NCBI GenBank assembly: GCA_045647885.1
Contig: JAZRMX010000048.1
Location: 11,370-75,369 of the forward strand
Origin: HGM04593 sp045647885
Lineage (GTDB): Bacteria > Bacteroidota > Bacteroidia > Bacteroidales > Bacteroidaceae
Length of the DNA stretch: 64,000 nucleotides
Reading direction: 5' to 3'
Both the position numbers and the translations under genes were made by a program. Below, in pieces: positions 1 through 8,649 of the stretch (its first letter is position 1; each line of letters begins with the position of its first letter). The notes beneath the pieces were generated by a model. It was not told the DNA's origin, did no database searches, and saw nothing but the letters and a program-made list of their open reading frames with translations.

Positions 1-482
1 TGGTGGAGCTGCTCGAACGCAACAACATTAAAGCAACCTTTTTTATGGTGGGCGACAATGTGCATAAATTCTCCCAGGAATATATGCAGGTTGTCGAGGG
101 TGGACACCGCTTGGGAAACCACACCTTCAACCACCTGAAAGGGCTTTTTACAAGCACAGAAAAGTACATAGAGAATGTGGACCAGGCCGACGCCTTTATA
201 CACAGCAACCTCTTCCGCCCACCCCACGGCGTACTGCGTACACAGCAATACAACGAGCTCGCCAAGAGATACCAATTCGTGATGTGGGACCTTGTGACAC
301 GCGACTACAGTATACACATGTACGGGGAGGATGTCCTTGCTAATGTAAAACGCTACACACGCAACGGCTCAATAATTACGTTCCACGACTCGTTGCGCTC
401 CGAAAAAAACCTGAAGTATGCCCTGCCTCGCTCCATCGACTGGTTGCTTGAACAAGGCTACACATTCAAGATTTTTGACTGA
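1..482 (+). CDS. Polysaccharide deacetylase (NodB domain), 5'-truncated by the window edge
   Basis: This is the C-terminal part of a carbohydrate esterase family 4 protein, which removes N-acetyl groups from polysaccharides such as peptidoglycan or chitin-like glycans. The visible frame is open from the first bases, so the true start lies outside the window. The metal-binding HxxxH motif is seen as HTFNH (visible residues 40-44), followed by the RPPHG motif (72-76) and the C-terminal catalytic-type histidine in TFHDS (128). The N-terminal catalytic Asp-Asp motif of the family would lie upstream and cannot be checked. The stop codon overlaps the queG start (TGATG), so the two are probably co-transcribed. 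The family call is firm; the substrate is unknown. Confidence 0.85.
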   Translation, partial: VELLERNNIKATFFMVGDNVHKFSQEYMQVVEGGHRLGNHTFNHLKGLFTSTEKYIENVDQADAFIHSNLFRPPHGVLRTQQYNELAKRYQFVMWDLVTRDYSIHMYGEDVLANVKRYTRNGSIITFHDSLRSEKNLKYALPRSIDWLLEQGYTFKIFD

Positions 483-1405
483 TGACACCACGCGAGCTAT
501 CACTCTTCATAAAAGCCGAGGCCAAACGCCTCGGCTTTGCAGTATGCGGCATTGCCAAAGCCACTCCCCTGCCCGAAAAGGAGTGCCGGAAACTGGCGGA
601 ATGGACTGCCGCCGGAAAGCACGGAGAGATGGGTTATCTCGCGCGTAATACCGACAAACGCGAAGACCCCACAAAGCTCGTACCCGGGTGCAGAAGTATA
701 GTTTCGGTGGCATTAAGCTACGCGCAGGGTGAGAATTTCGACGAGAGCAGCCTGCACATATCGCGCTACGCACAGGGGAAGGATTACCACAAAATAATAA
801 AAGACAAACTGCACCTGCTCCTCAAGAGCATAAATGAAATAACACCCGTACAGGGACGGGCTTTCTGCGACACAGCCCCCGTAACAGAACGTTACTGGGC
901 AACGCAAGCCGGACTGGGATGGATTGGACGCAACCACCAATTGATAATTCCACAGGCAGGCTCATACTTTTTTCTCGGCGAACTGCTCATTGATTGCGAA
1001 GCGGAGTACGACATTCCCTTTGAGAAAAACCTCTGCGGAAAATGCAGCAAATGCATAGAGAACTGCCCCACAAATGCGCTGACAGAGAATGACTTCGATG
1101 CAAGAAAATGCCTTTCGTACCTCACAATAGAGTACCGCGGAGATTTACCCGAAAATATCGGTAAAAAGATGGGAAATTGCTTCTACGGCTGCGACAGGTG
1201 CCAAACAGCCTGCCCGTGGAACAAAAAATGTGTAAAAACCGGCATCACCGAGTTTTTGCCCGACGAAAACCGTTCCACAAACAATGAAAACTGGGAAGAA
1301 CTCACCCCCGAGAGATACAAGGAACTTTTTGGCGACAGCGCAGTGGAACGTGCCGGATACACACAACTTATGCGCAATATCGCAGCAATAAAGAAGAGGA
1401 GTTAA
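482..1405 (+). CDS. queG: Epoxyqueuosine reductase QueG
   Basis: QueG catalyses the last step of queuosine synthesis, reducing epoxyqueuosine to queuosine in the wobble position of tRNAs with GUN anticodons. The family uses cobalamin and two 4Fe-4S clusters. Both cluster motifs are visible: C185-x2-C188-x2-C191-x3-C195 followed by Pro, and C233-x3-C237-x2-C240-x3-CP at 244. Asp130, in FCDTAP, matches the family's proposed proton donor. At 307 residues it lacks the C-terminal HEAT repeats of longer homologues. It overlaps the deacetylase stop by one base and ends convergently with the PBP4 gene, sharing 4 bases. Cobalamin dependence is relevant because a B12 riboswitch occurs elsewhere in the window. 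Confidence 0.95.
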   Translation: MTPRELSLFIKAEAKRLGFAVCGIAKATPLPEKECRKLAEWTAAGKHGEMGYLARNTDKREDPTKLVPGCRSIVSVALSYAQGENFDESSLHISRYAQGKDYHKIIKDKLHLLLKSINEITPVQGRAFCDTAPVTERYWATQAGLGWIGRNHQLIIPQAGSYFFLGELLIDCEAEYDIPFEKNLCGKCSKCIENCPTNALTENDFDARKCLSYLTIEYRGDLPENIGKKMGNCFYGCDRCQTACPWNKKCVKTGITEFLPDENRSTNNENWEELTPERYKELFGDSAVERAGYTQLMRNIAAIKKRS

Positions 1406-2754
1406 CGGCAGAGAAGGTTACACACCTTGTCCTGCCAAGCCCTCACTGGAGAAGCCTTTGGCAACCCATCGTTCAGCATCACAAAAGCAATTGTATGGCC
1501 GTTCGCAGCCTTGGCAAAACCGGCAAGAGTGCAAACACCGGTAACCGTTCCTGTCTTGGCAAAGACTTTTTTATAAGCCGCAGTACCTTTTGTACGATGC
1601 TTCATCGTACCGTTTACCCCCGACTGTGGCAAACCACGCATAAACACAGAATAAACCTCGGGAAGGGCATAAACACGCTTAAGAACCTGCAACACAATAT
1701 CGGCCGACAGCAAGGTATAAGGCGAGAGACCAGAGCCATCGCACACATCGTACCATTCGGGCATAGAGAAAGTGTACTCCATAAAACCCTTTATAATCTT
1801 CGGCCCCATATCCTGACGCACGGGACGCTTGCCATAAAGCGCACCCAAATGATAAGAAAGCGCCTCGGCACAAAGATTATCGCTCTCCATAAGAGCCTCA
1901 ACCACAATGTCCTCTACTGCACGATGCACAACAGCCAAAGTGTCGCAGCCCACTGGCGCAGCAGAGAAAGCAACATTGCATACACACACTCCCAAAGAGT
2001 CCAGGAGCTCCTTTGCCACAGCCATAAAATAGTTCTGCGAGGGAAACATATTCATCTTCTCACTCTTCGGAGCACGGCAGTCGCCACGCAGACGAATAAC
2101 ATTCGTTCCATCCAGCCAATCGCGCAGTATTGTAAATTTTTCTCCCGTACCGGCATTGCTTACTGCCTCGTTTGCAACAGAATAGAAACCCGACGGCGGA
2201 TAGCACTCTACCACAGGCTTTTCACCCTTCCTTGATGGGATGGCCTTTACTTCTACGCAACCTCCGCAAAGCATAAGCGGAGAGATATAAGGCTGAAACT
2301 CCCACGGAGTATCGTCCCAAGCCCACCCGGGCCCCCAATAGATGGAATCCATAAAAGAGCAGTCGGCAAAAAGAGTATCCACAACCATACCACGCGGCAC
2401 AGAGGAGAGAAGAGCCTTTAAATCCTCATAAGAAAAAAGCGGGTCTGTTTCACCCTTTACATACAAGTTGGTGCCATTGCGCAAAAGATACGTATTCACC
2501 GTATAATCCGTTCCCAAACGCTCGAGCGCAGCAAGCGAAGTTACCACTTTAAGAACCGATGCAGGGCGGCAAAGTTTGTTGGCACGGTGTGAGAAAAGCA
2601 AAGAGTCGGCGTCGAGGTCGTATGCCACAAGCGACACATCGCTACTTGTGAAAATTTCATCGCGCAGCAACGCTTCAAAGGCCTCGCGCGAAGGCTGCGC
2701 CTGCACCGACAATGCAAGAAAATATATTACAGAAGATAAAAAAAACTTATACAT
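1402..2754 (-). CDS. dacB: D-alanyl-D-alanine carboxypeptidase/endopeptidase, PBP4 (DacB) family
   Basis: This is a periplasmic penicillin-binding protein of peptidase family S13, which trims or cleaves D-Ala cross-links in peptidoglycan. The active-site triad motifs are present: SVLK (Ser66-x-x-Lys69), SDN (in MESDNLC) and KTGT near the C-terminus. The first ~19 residues (MYKFFLSSVIYFLALSVQA) form a signal peptide. I chose the ATG at 2754; an upstream GTG at 2778 would add eight residues before the signal sequence and looks unlikely. The protein has 450 residues, normal for the family. It is divergent from nadB and convergent with queG. Confidence 0.92.
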   Translation of the reverse strand: MYKFFLSSVIYFLALSVQAQPSREAFEALLRDEIFTSSDVSLVAYDLDADSLLFSHRANKLCRPASVLKVVTSLAALERLGTDYTVNTYLLRNGTNLYVKGETDPLFSYEDLKALLSSVPRGMVVDTLFADCSFMDSIYWGPGWAWDDTPWEFQPYISPLMLCGGCVEVKAIPSRKGEKPVVECYPPSGFYSVANEAVSNAGTGEKFTILRDWLDGTNVIRLRGDCRAPKSEKMNMFPSQNYFMAVAKELLDSLGVCVCNVAFSAAPVGCDTLAVVHRAVEDIVVEALMESDNLCAEALSYHLGALYGKRPVRQDMGPKIIKGFMEYTFSMPEWYDVCDGSGLSPYTLLSADIVLQVLKRVYALPEVYSVFMRGLPQSGVNGTMKHRTKGTAAYKKVFAKTGTVTGVCTLAGFAKAANGHTIAFVMLNDGLPKASPVRAWQDKVCNLLCR

Positions 2755-2841
2755 AATGCCGCGAAAGCTCAATTTCACGGTAAAACTACGGATTATTTAT
2801 CAAATATTCCCCACAGAAAAGCTTTTTATTTATGTTTTTTG

Positions 2842-2849
2842 TATTTTTG
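2842..2849 (+). promoter_or_regulatory. Predicted nadB promoter, -7 box TATTTTTG
   Basis: The sequence TAttTTTG matches the TAnnTTTG -7 consensus of Bacteroidota. It lies 88 bases upstream of the nadB start. A clear TTTG box at -33 is not visible; the T-rich run near 2821 is the only candidate. Confidence 0.5.
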
Positions 2850-2936
2850 CAAGTAACAAAACGCAGGGCTCGATGAAAAACCTTTGAGCAGCAAAAACCC
2901 ATAGAACCACCAACCCTGCACAACCTCTATGGAAAT

Positions 2937-4505
2937 ATGATTAAAAAATTTGATTTCTTGGTTATCGGTTCCGGAATTGCCGGAATGAGCTTCGCACTTA
3001 AAGTAGCCGACAAAGGCAGCGTGGCAATTGTATGCAAAACCACTCTCGAGGATGCAAACACCTATTTTGCACAAGGAGGTATCGCGTCGGTCACCAACCT
3101 CGCCGTTGATAATTTTGAAAAACACATCGAGGATACAATGATTGCCGGCGACTGGATAAGCGACCGCAACGCCGTTGAAAAAGTGGTACGCGAAGCACCA
3201 TCGCAGATTAAGGCTCTCATCGACTGGGGCGTGAGTTTCGACAAGGACGAAGAGGGCAATTTCGACCTTCACCGCGAAGGCGGACACTCGGAATTCCGCA
3301 TACTCCACCACGCCGACAACACAGGCGCCGAGATTCAGGAGTCGCTCATACGCGCCGTGCGCAAGCACCCCAACATCACCATTCTCGACAACCATTTCGC
3401 CATAGAGATACTCACGCAGCACCACTTGGGCATTGAAGTTACCCGACAGACACCCGACATTGAGTGCTACGGAGCCTACGTGCTTGACATTGCCACAAAC
3501 GAGGTTCACACCTTCCTGAGCAAAGTAACCCTTATGGCAACCGGCGGTTGCGGAGCTGTCTACAAGACAACCACCAACCCCCTTGTGGCAACCGGTGACG
3601 GCATCGCAATGGTCTACCGCGCAAAAGGCACGGTAAAAGATATGGAATTCGTACAATTCCACCCCACAGCACTCTATAACCCCGGTGACCGCCCCTCGTT
3701 CCTCATAACCGAGGCAATGCGCGGCTACGGAGGCATACTGCGCACCATCGACGGAAAGGAGTTTATGCAGAAGTATGACCCGCGCCTCTCACTCGCACCA
3801 CGCGACATTGTGGCACGCGCCATAGACAATGAGATGAAAACCCGTGGCGACGACCACGTTTACCTCGACGTTACCCACAAAGACCCCGAGGAGACAAAAA
3901 AACATTTCCCCAACATTTACGAAAAGTGCCTTTCACTGGGCATAGATATAACAAAGGACTACATACCCGTGGCACCGGCAGCCCACTACCTCTGCGGCGG
4001 AATCCTGGTAGACCTTAACGCGACATCAAGCATACACCGCCTATACGCGGTGGGAGAGTGTTCCTGCACTGGACTCCACGGCGGCAACCGCCTTGCCAGC
4101 AACTCGCTCATAGAGGCTGTGGTATATGCCGATGCAGCAGCGAAACACTCAACCGAGCATATACAGGAATACACCTTCAACGAACAGATTCCCGAGTGGA
4201 ACGACGAAGGTACCACAATGAACGAGGAGATGGTACTCATATCGCAAGACGCCAAAGAGGTACAGCAGATTATGAGTACTTATGTGGGCATTGTGCGCAC
4301 CGACCTTCGCCTGAAACGCGCCTGGAACCGCCTCGACCTGCTTTACGAGGAGACCGAAGAACTGTTCAAAAGAAGCGTGGTAAGCCGCGAACTTTGCGAA
4401 TTGCGCAATGTCATAAACGTAGGTTACCTCATAATGCGCCAGGCTATGGAGCGCAAGGAGAGCCGAGGATTGCACTACAACATTGACCACCCGAAAAAGG
4501 ATTGA
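2937..4505 (+). CDS. nadB: L-aspartate oxidase NadB
   Basis: NadB oxidises L-aspartate to iminoaspartate in the first step of de novo NAD synthesis; in anaerobes fumarate can serve as electron acceptor. The N-terminal FAD-binding GSGIAG motif is at residues 11-16. The succinate dehydrogenase/aspartate oxidase family signatures follow: the HREGGHSEFRILHH region, LAPRDIVARAI, and the C-terminal FAD contact region with CTGLHGGNRLASNSL. It has 522 residues, the usual size. The nadA and nadC partners are not in this window. It is a single gene between its own predicted promoter and a terminator hairpin. Confidence 0.96.
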   Translation: MIKKFDFLVIGSGIAGMSFALKVADKGSVAIVCKTTLEDANTYFAQGGIASVTNLAVDNFEKHIEDTMIAGDWISDRNAVEKVVREAPSQIKALIDWGVSFDKDEEGNFDLHREGGHSEFRILHHADNTGAEIQESLIRAVRKHPNITILDNHFAIEILTQHHLGIEVTRQTPDIECYGAYVLDIATNEVHTFLSKVTLMATGGCGAVYKTTTNPLVATGDGIAMVYRAKGTVKDMEFVQFHPTALYNPGDRPSFLITEAMRGYGGILRTIDGKEFMQKYDPRLSLAPRDIVARAIDNEMKTRGDDHVYLDVTHKDPEETKKHFPNIYEKCLSLGIDITKDYIPVAPAAHYLCGGILVDLNATSSIHRLYAVGECSCTGLHGGNRLASNSLIEAVVYADAAAKHSTEHIQEYTFNEQIPEWNDEGTTMNEEMVLISQDAKEVQQIMSTYVGIVRTDLRLKRAWNRLDLLYEETEELFKRSVVSRELCELRNVINVGYLIMRQAMERKESRGLHYNIDHPKKD

Positions 4506-4520
4506 TAAAAGAGAATACAA

Positions 4521-4580
4521 AGCACGGAGAGGCGTTTCAAAAGAGATGTCTCTCCGTGCTTTAAATATTTATATTTACTT
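4521..4580 (+). terminator. Rho-independent terminator after nadB
   Basis: An 11-bp perfect inverted repeat (AGCACGGAGAG at 4521-4531, CTCTCCGTGCT at 4550-4560) encloses an 18-base loop and is followed by a T-rich stretch. Confidence 0.7.
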
Positions 4581-4613
4581 TTTATTTTTTTGCAAAAAAC
4601 AGCATCTTTTTAT

Positions 4614-4645
4614 GTTGTAAAATCGCACAAAAAAAGCTATCTTCG
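4614..4645 (+). promoter_or_regulatory. Predicted purH promoter
   Basis: GTTG at 4614-4617 and TAtcTTCG at 4638-4645 are separated by 20 bases, close to the Bacteroidota TTTG/TAnnTTTG arrangement with one substitution in each box. The predicted leader is about 70 bases. Confidence 0.5.
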
Positions 4646-4724
4646 CAGAAAAATACAAGTATGCCTTTTTCGTGTCGGAAAAAGGTTTTCTATCACGAGT
4701 TTTTAACAATTTATATACACAAAT

Positions 4725-6248
4725 ATGTCAACAAAAAGAATCAAATCGGCTTTGGTATCCGTTTTCCACAAAGACGGTCTCGACGAGATTATAAAGCTCC
4801 TGCACGCCGAGGGAGTACAGCTCATCTCAACAGGTGGTACACAACAGTTCATTGAATCACTGAATATCCCCTGCACAGCAGTGGAGAGCCTCACTGGTTA
4901 CCCCTCAATCCTTGGAGGTCGTGTAAAGACACTTCACCCCAAAGTATTCGGCGGCATCCTCGGTCGTCGCGAGAACGAGAAGGACCAGCAGCAGATGACA
5001 GAATATGAAATACCCGCTATCGACCTTGTAATCGTAGACCTCTATCCCTTTGAGCAGACAGTTGCTTCAGGTGCTCCCGAGGCCGACATCATTGAGAAAA
5101 TCGATATAGGCGGTATCTCGCTCATTCGTGGTGCAGCCAAGAACTTCAACGACGTTGTAATTGTAGCAAGCAAGGCACAGTACAAGCCCCTTCTCGACAT
5201 TCTTCAGAGCAATGGTGCTGAGACAACTCTTGAGGAGCGTCGTTTCTTCGCACGTGAGGCATTTGCAGTTTCTTCTTCTTACGATTCTGCAATCTTCAAC
5301 TACTTCGACAAAGAGGACAAAAGCGCATTCCGTTGCACAAAAGACACCCCCATGTCTTTGCGCTACGGCGAGAACCCCCACCAGAAGGGTGCTTTCTATG
5401 GCGACTTCAACAAAATCTTCAACCAGATTCACGGCAAGGAGATTTCATACAACAACCTGCTCGACATCAATGCTGCCGTAGAGCTCATTGCCGACTTTGC
5501 TGGTGAAACAACCTTCGCTATCCTCAAGCACAACAACGCTTGCGGCCTTGCTTCACGCGCAACACTCGCCGAGGCTTGGGATGCAGCACTTGCAGGAGAC
5601 CCCGTTTCGGCATTCGGCGGCGTGCTCATCGCCAATGCACCCATCGACAAGGCAACAGCCGAGAAGGTTAACGAGATTTTCTTCGAGGTTATCATTGCAC
5701 CCGACTACGACATGGACGCTCTCGAAATCCTCACACAGAAGAAGAACCGCATAATCCTCGTGCAGAAGAGCACAGAGATGCCCTCACAGACCTACCGCAG
5801 CGTGCTCAACGGCGTGCTCGTTCAGGACCGTGACGAGAAGGTGGAAACAGCCGAGGACCTCAAGACCGTATCAAAGGCAGAGCCCACAGCCGAGGAGATT
5901 GAAGATATGCTTTTTGCCAACAAGATCGTCAAGCACAGCAAGAGCAATGCGATTGTACTTGCAAAGAACAAGCAACTCATTGCAAGCGGTGTGGGACAGA
6001 CCTCACGCGTAGACTCTTTGCGCCACGCAATTGAGAAAGCAGGCAACTTCGGTTTCTCTTTGCAGGGTAGCGTAATGGCCAGCGATGCATTCTTCCCCTT
6101 CCCCGACTGTGTACAGATTGCCCACGAGGCGGGCATCACAGCCGTTATACACCCGGGAGGTTCAATCCGCGACAAGGAATCGGTAGACTACTGCGACGCA
6201 AACGGCGTTTCAATGGTGATTACTGGTTTCCGTCATTTCAAACATTAA
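4725..6248 (+). CDS. purH: Bifunctional AICAR transformylase / IMP cyclohydrolase PurH
   Basis: PurH carries out the last two steps of purine synthesis: formylation of AICAR with 10-formyl-tetrahydrofolate and closure of FAICAR to IMP. The N-terminal methylglyoxal-synthase-like cyclohydrolase domain is recognisable from STGGT and from GGRVKTLHP. The transformylase domain follows, with SLRYGENPHQ, the LKHNNACG catalytic region and the C-terminal HPGGSIRD and GFRHFKH motifs. It has 507 residues, normal length. It lies 25 bases upstream of mreB in the same direction, so the shape operon may be read from the purH promoter. Confidence 0.97.
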   Translation: MSTKRIKSALVSVFHKDGLDEIIKLLHAEGVQLISTGGTQQFIESLNIPCTAVESLTGYPSILGGRVKTLHPKVFGGILGRRENEKDQQQMTEYEIPAIDLVIVDLYPFEQTVASGAPEADIIEKIDIGGISLIRGAAKNFNDVVIVASKAQYKPLLDILQSNGAETTLEERRFFAREAFAVSSSYDSAIFNYFDKEDKSAFRCTKDTPMSLRYGENPHQKGAFYGDFNKIFNQIHGKEISYNNLLDINAAVELIADFAGETTFAILKHNNACGLASRATLAEAWDAALAGDPVSAFGGVLIANAPIDKATAEKVNEIFFEVIIAPDYDMDALEILTQKKNRIILVQKSTEMPSQTYRSVLNGVLVQDRDEKVETAEDLKTVSKAEPTAEEIEDMLFANKIVKHSKSNAIVLAKNKQLIASGVGQTSRVDSLRHAIEKAGNFGFSLQGSVMASDAFFPFPDCVQIAHEAGITAVIHPGGSIRDKESVDYCDANGVSMVITGFRHFKH

Positions 6249-6273
6249 ACAAACTAAAAAAACAAGAAACAGA

Positions 6274-7290
6274 ATGGGACTCTTTTCATTCACACAAGAT
6301 GTAGCGATAGACCTCGGTACCGCCAACACCATCATCTCCTACAACGGAAAGATTGTTGTTGACGAGCCCTCGGTTGTCGCAATTGACAGCCAGAAGAAAA
6401 TGATGGCTGTCGGCGAGCGTGCAAAACAGATGCACGAAAAGACCAACCCCAATATACAGACAATACGTCCCTTGCGCGACGGCGTTATCGCAGACTTCTA
6501 CGCATGCGAGATGATGATGCGCGGTCTTATAGAGAAAGTGAATATGGGCAACAAACTCTTCACCCCCTCTCTCCGCATGGTAATCGGCGTACCCTACGGC
6601 TCTACCGAGGTTGAGCTCCGTGCCGTACGCGACTCTGCCGAGCACGCCGGAGGCCGCGATGTTTACCTCATCTACGAGCCTATGGCATCGGCACTCGGTA
6701 TCGGTCTCGATGTACAGGCACCCGAAGGTAACATGGTTGTTGACATAGGTGGTGGTTCCACAGAAATTGCCGTAATCTCATTGGGAGGTATCGTTTCTAA
6801 CGGTTCACTACGCACCGCTGGTGACGACTTTACCGCCGACATTCAAGAGTATATGAGCCGCCAGCACAATGTGCGTGTCAGCGAGCGTATGGCCGAGCGT
6901 ATCAAGATACACGTAGGTTCAGCCCTCACCGACCTTGGCGACGAGGCTCCCCAGGACTACATCGTACACGGCCCCAACCGCATCACAGCTATGCCCATCG
7001 AGGTTCCTGTATGTTACCAGGAGATTGCACACTGTATCGACAAGTCTATTATGAAGATTGAGAACGCCATCATAAGCGCACTCGAGGCAACACCCCCCGA
7101 ATTGTATGCCGATATCGTACACAACGGTATCTACCTCGCTGGTGGCGGTGCCCTGCTCCGTGGTCTCGACAAACGTTTGGAGAACAAGATCAACATCCCC
7201 TTCCACATTGCCGAGAACCCTCTCTACTGTGTAGCCAAGGGTACAGCACTTGCACTCAACGACCTCACATATCCGTTCCTGATGCGATAA
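6274..7290 (+). CDS. mreB: Rod-shape-determining actin homologue MreB
   Basis: MreB forms membrane-associated filaments that direct the elongasome. The actin-fold nucleotide-binding motifs are visible: DLGTANT near residue 12, the PHOSPHATE2-type VVDIGGGSTEIAVIS, and the ADENOSINE-type GGGALLRGL near the C-terminus. The 338-residue length is typical. It is the first gene of mreB-mreC-mreD-mrdA-rodA, a classical cluster whose products work as one complex with PBP2 and RodA. mreC begins 11 bases downstream. Confidence 0.97.
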   Translation: MGLFSFTQDVAIDLGTANTIISYNGKIVVDEPSVVAIDSQKKMMAVGERAKQMHEKTNPNIQTIRPLRDGVIADFYACEMMMRGLIEKVNMGNKLFTPSLRMVIGVPYGSTEVELRAVRDSAEHAGGRDVYLIYEPMASALGIGLDVQAPEGNMVVDIGGGSTEIAVISLGGIVSNGSLRTAGDDFTADIQEYMSRQHNVRVSERMAERIKIHVGSALTDLGDEAPQDYIVHGPNRITAMPIEVPVCYQEIAHCIDKSIMKIENAIISALEATPPELYADIVHNGIYLAGGGALLRGLDKRLENKINIPFHIAENPLYCVAKGTALALNDLTYPFLMR

Positions 7291-7301
7291 CCGAGAGTAC
7301 C

Positions 7302-8144
7302 GTGCAGACACTGTTGAACTTTATAATAAAGCATAACCACTGGTTCCTTTTCCTGTTACTGGAGGGAATCGGTGTTATGCTTATTGTACAATTCAACAGC
7401 TACCAGAATGCAACTGCCTTCACTTCGGCCAATAAGGTTACAGGCAACATTTTTGCCACAATAACCAATGTGGGCAGTTATTTCAGCCTCAAGAGCGAGA
7501 ATGAGAGACTGCTCCGCTACAACTGCGAGCTGAACCAGCAGATAGAGCAACTCAACGGAAAGCTGTCACAAATAACCGACAGCGCCACCATCGCACGTCT
7601 CGGACAAAGAGGAGACAAGGAGTTTTACTACAACACGGCAACCGTGGTAAACAACTCCATAAACAAAGTGAACAACTACATCACCATTGACAAAGGCACC
7701 GCCGACGGCATACTGCCCGAAATGGGAGTCTTTTGCGATGCAGGTGTGGTGGGAATCATCTATAAAGCGTCGCCCAACTACTCCATCGTATTGCCCCTGC
7801 TCAACAGCAAGAGCAACATCAGCTGCCGTATAAAGGACAGCGAACACTTCAGCACCCTTCAGTGGGACGGAGGCGACACCGGGTATTCAAGCCTCATCGA
7901 CCTGCCCCGTTACATAAAATTCGAGGAGGGTGACACCGTGGTAACAAGCGGTTTTTCATCAATATTCCCCAAAGACATTCCCGTGGGAACAATAGAGAAG
8001 ACCGAAGATTCGGCCGACGGTATGTTCTACTGCGCGAAAGTAAGGCTGTTTACCGATTTTTCATCACTGAACACAGTCTACATAGTCGGGAACAAAGGAC
8101 ACAAGGAGCAGCTTGAACTCGAAAAAAGCATCGGCAACAAATGA
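7302..8144 (+). CDS. mreC: Rod-shape-determining protein MreC
   Basis: MreC is a bitopic inner-membrane protein that links the MreB filaments to PBP2 in the periplasm. Visible features are a short cytoplasmic tail, one membrane helix at about residues 12-30, a coiled-coil segment at about 65-95 (LKSENERLLRYNCELNQQIEQ) and a periplasmic beta-rich domain. The start is a GTG at 7302; the next in-frame ATG would remove most of the membrane helix. The gene overlaps mreD by four bases (ATGA). Confidence 0.93.
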   Translation: MQTLLNFIIKHNHWFLFLLLEGIGVMLIVQFNSYQNATAFTSANKVTGNIFATITNVGSYFSLKSENERLLRYNCELNQQIEQLNGKLSQITDSATIARLGQRGDKEFYYNTATVVNNSINKVNNYITIDKGTADGILPEMGVFCDAGVVGIIYKASPNYSIVLPLLNSKSNISCRIKDSEHFSTLQWDGGDTGYSSLIDLPRYIKFEEGDTVVTSGFSSIFPKDIPVGTIEKTEDSADGMFYCAKVRLFTDFSSLNTVYIVGNKGHKEQLELEKSIGNK

Positions 8145-8644
8145 CAAGGGATATACTCATACGCATGCGCAACTTTGCAATACTCACACTATTGCAAGTT
8201 CTTATATTCAACCAGATACACCTATTTGGCTATGCAACTGCGCACATTTATATAATATTCCTGCTCAAGCTCCCACGCTTTACCACACGCAACGAAATGC
8301 TTATATGGGCATTTCTCTTCGGCCTTGTAGTCGACATCTTCGGCAACACTCCGGGTATAAATGCCTGCGCAGCAACAGCTATGGCTTTTGTACGCAACAG
8401 CCTGCTCGACGCATTCACACAGAAAGGCACCGCCGACGACTTTACACCAAGCATACACACCATAGGTTGGAGCGGATACGCAATATACTCCATTCTCAAC
8501 CTGCTCGTCTTCTACACAGCTCTTTACCTGCTTGAACTGTTCACCATACAATATCCCTTGACGTTGATAGCCAGCGTATTGGGCAGCACCCTGCTCACGA
8601 TGTTCTTCACTCTTGTAATTGAATGTTTCACCCGCAAGAGATAA
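8141..8644 (+). CDS. mreD: Rod-shape-determining protein MreD
   Basis: MreD is a small polytopic inner-membrane component of the elongasome. The 167-residue product is very hydrophobic, with about five predicted membrane helices, and includes the segment AFLFGLVVDIFGNTPGINA, which resembles the conserved part of the family. Sequence identity in this family is low, so position between mreC and mrdA carries much of the assignment. The ATG at 8141 overlaps the mreC stop. Confidence 0.88.
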   Translation: MTRDILIRMRNFAILTLLQVLIFNQIHLFGYATAHIYIIFLLKLPRFTTRNEMLIWAFLFGLVVDIFGNTPGINACAATAMAFVRNSLLDAFTQKGTADDFTPSIHTIGWSGYAIYSILNLLVFYTALYLLELFTIQYPLTLIASVLGSTLLTMFFTLVIECFTRKR

Positions 8645-8649
8645 GAGAG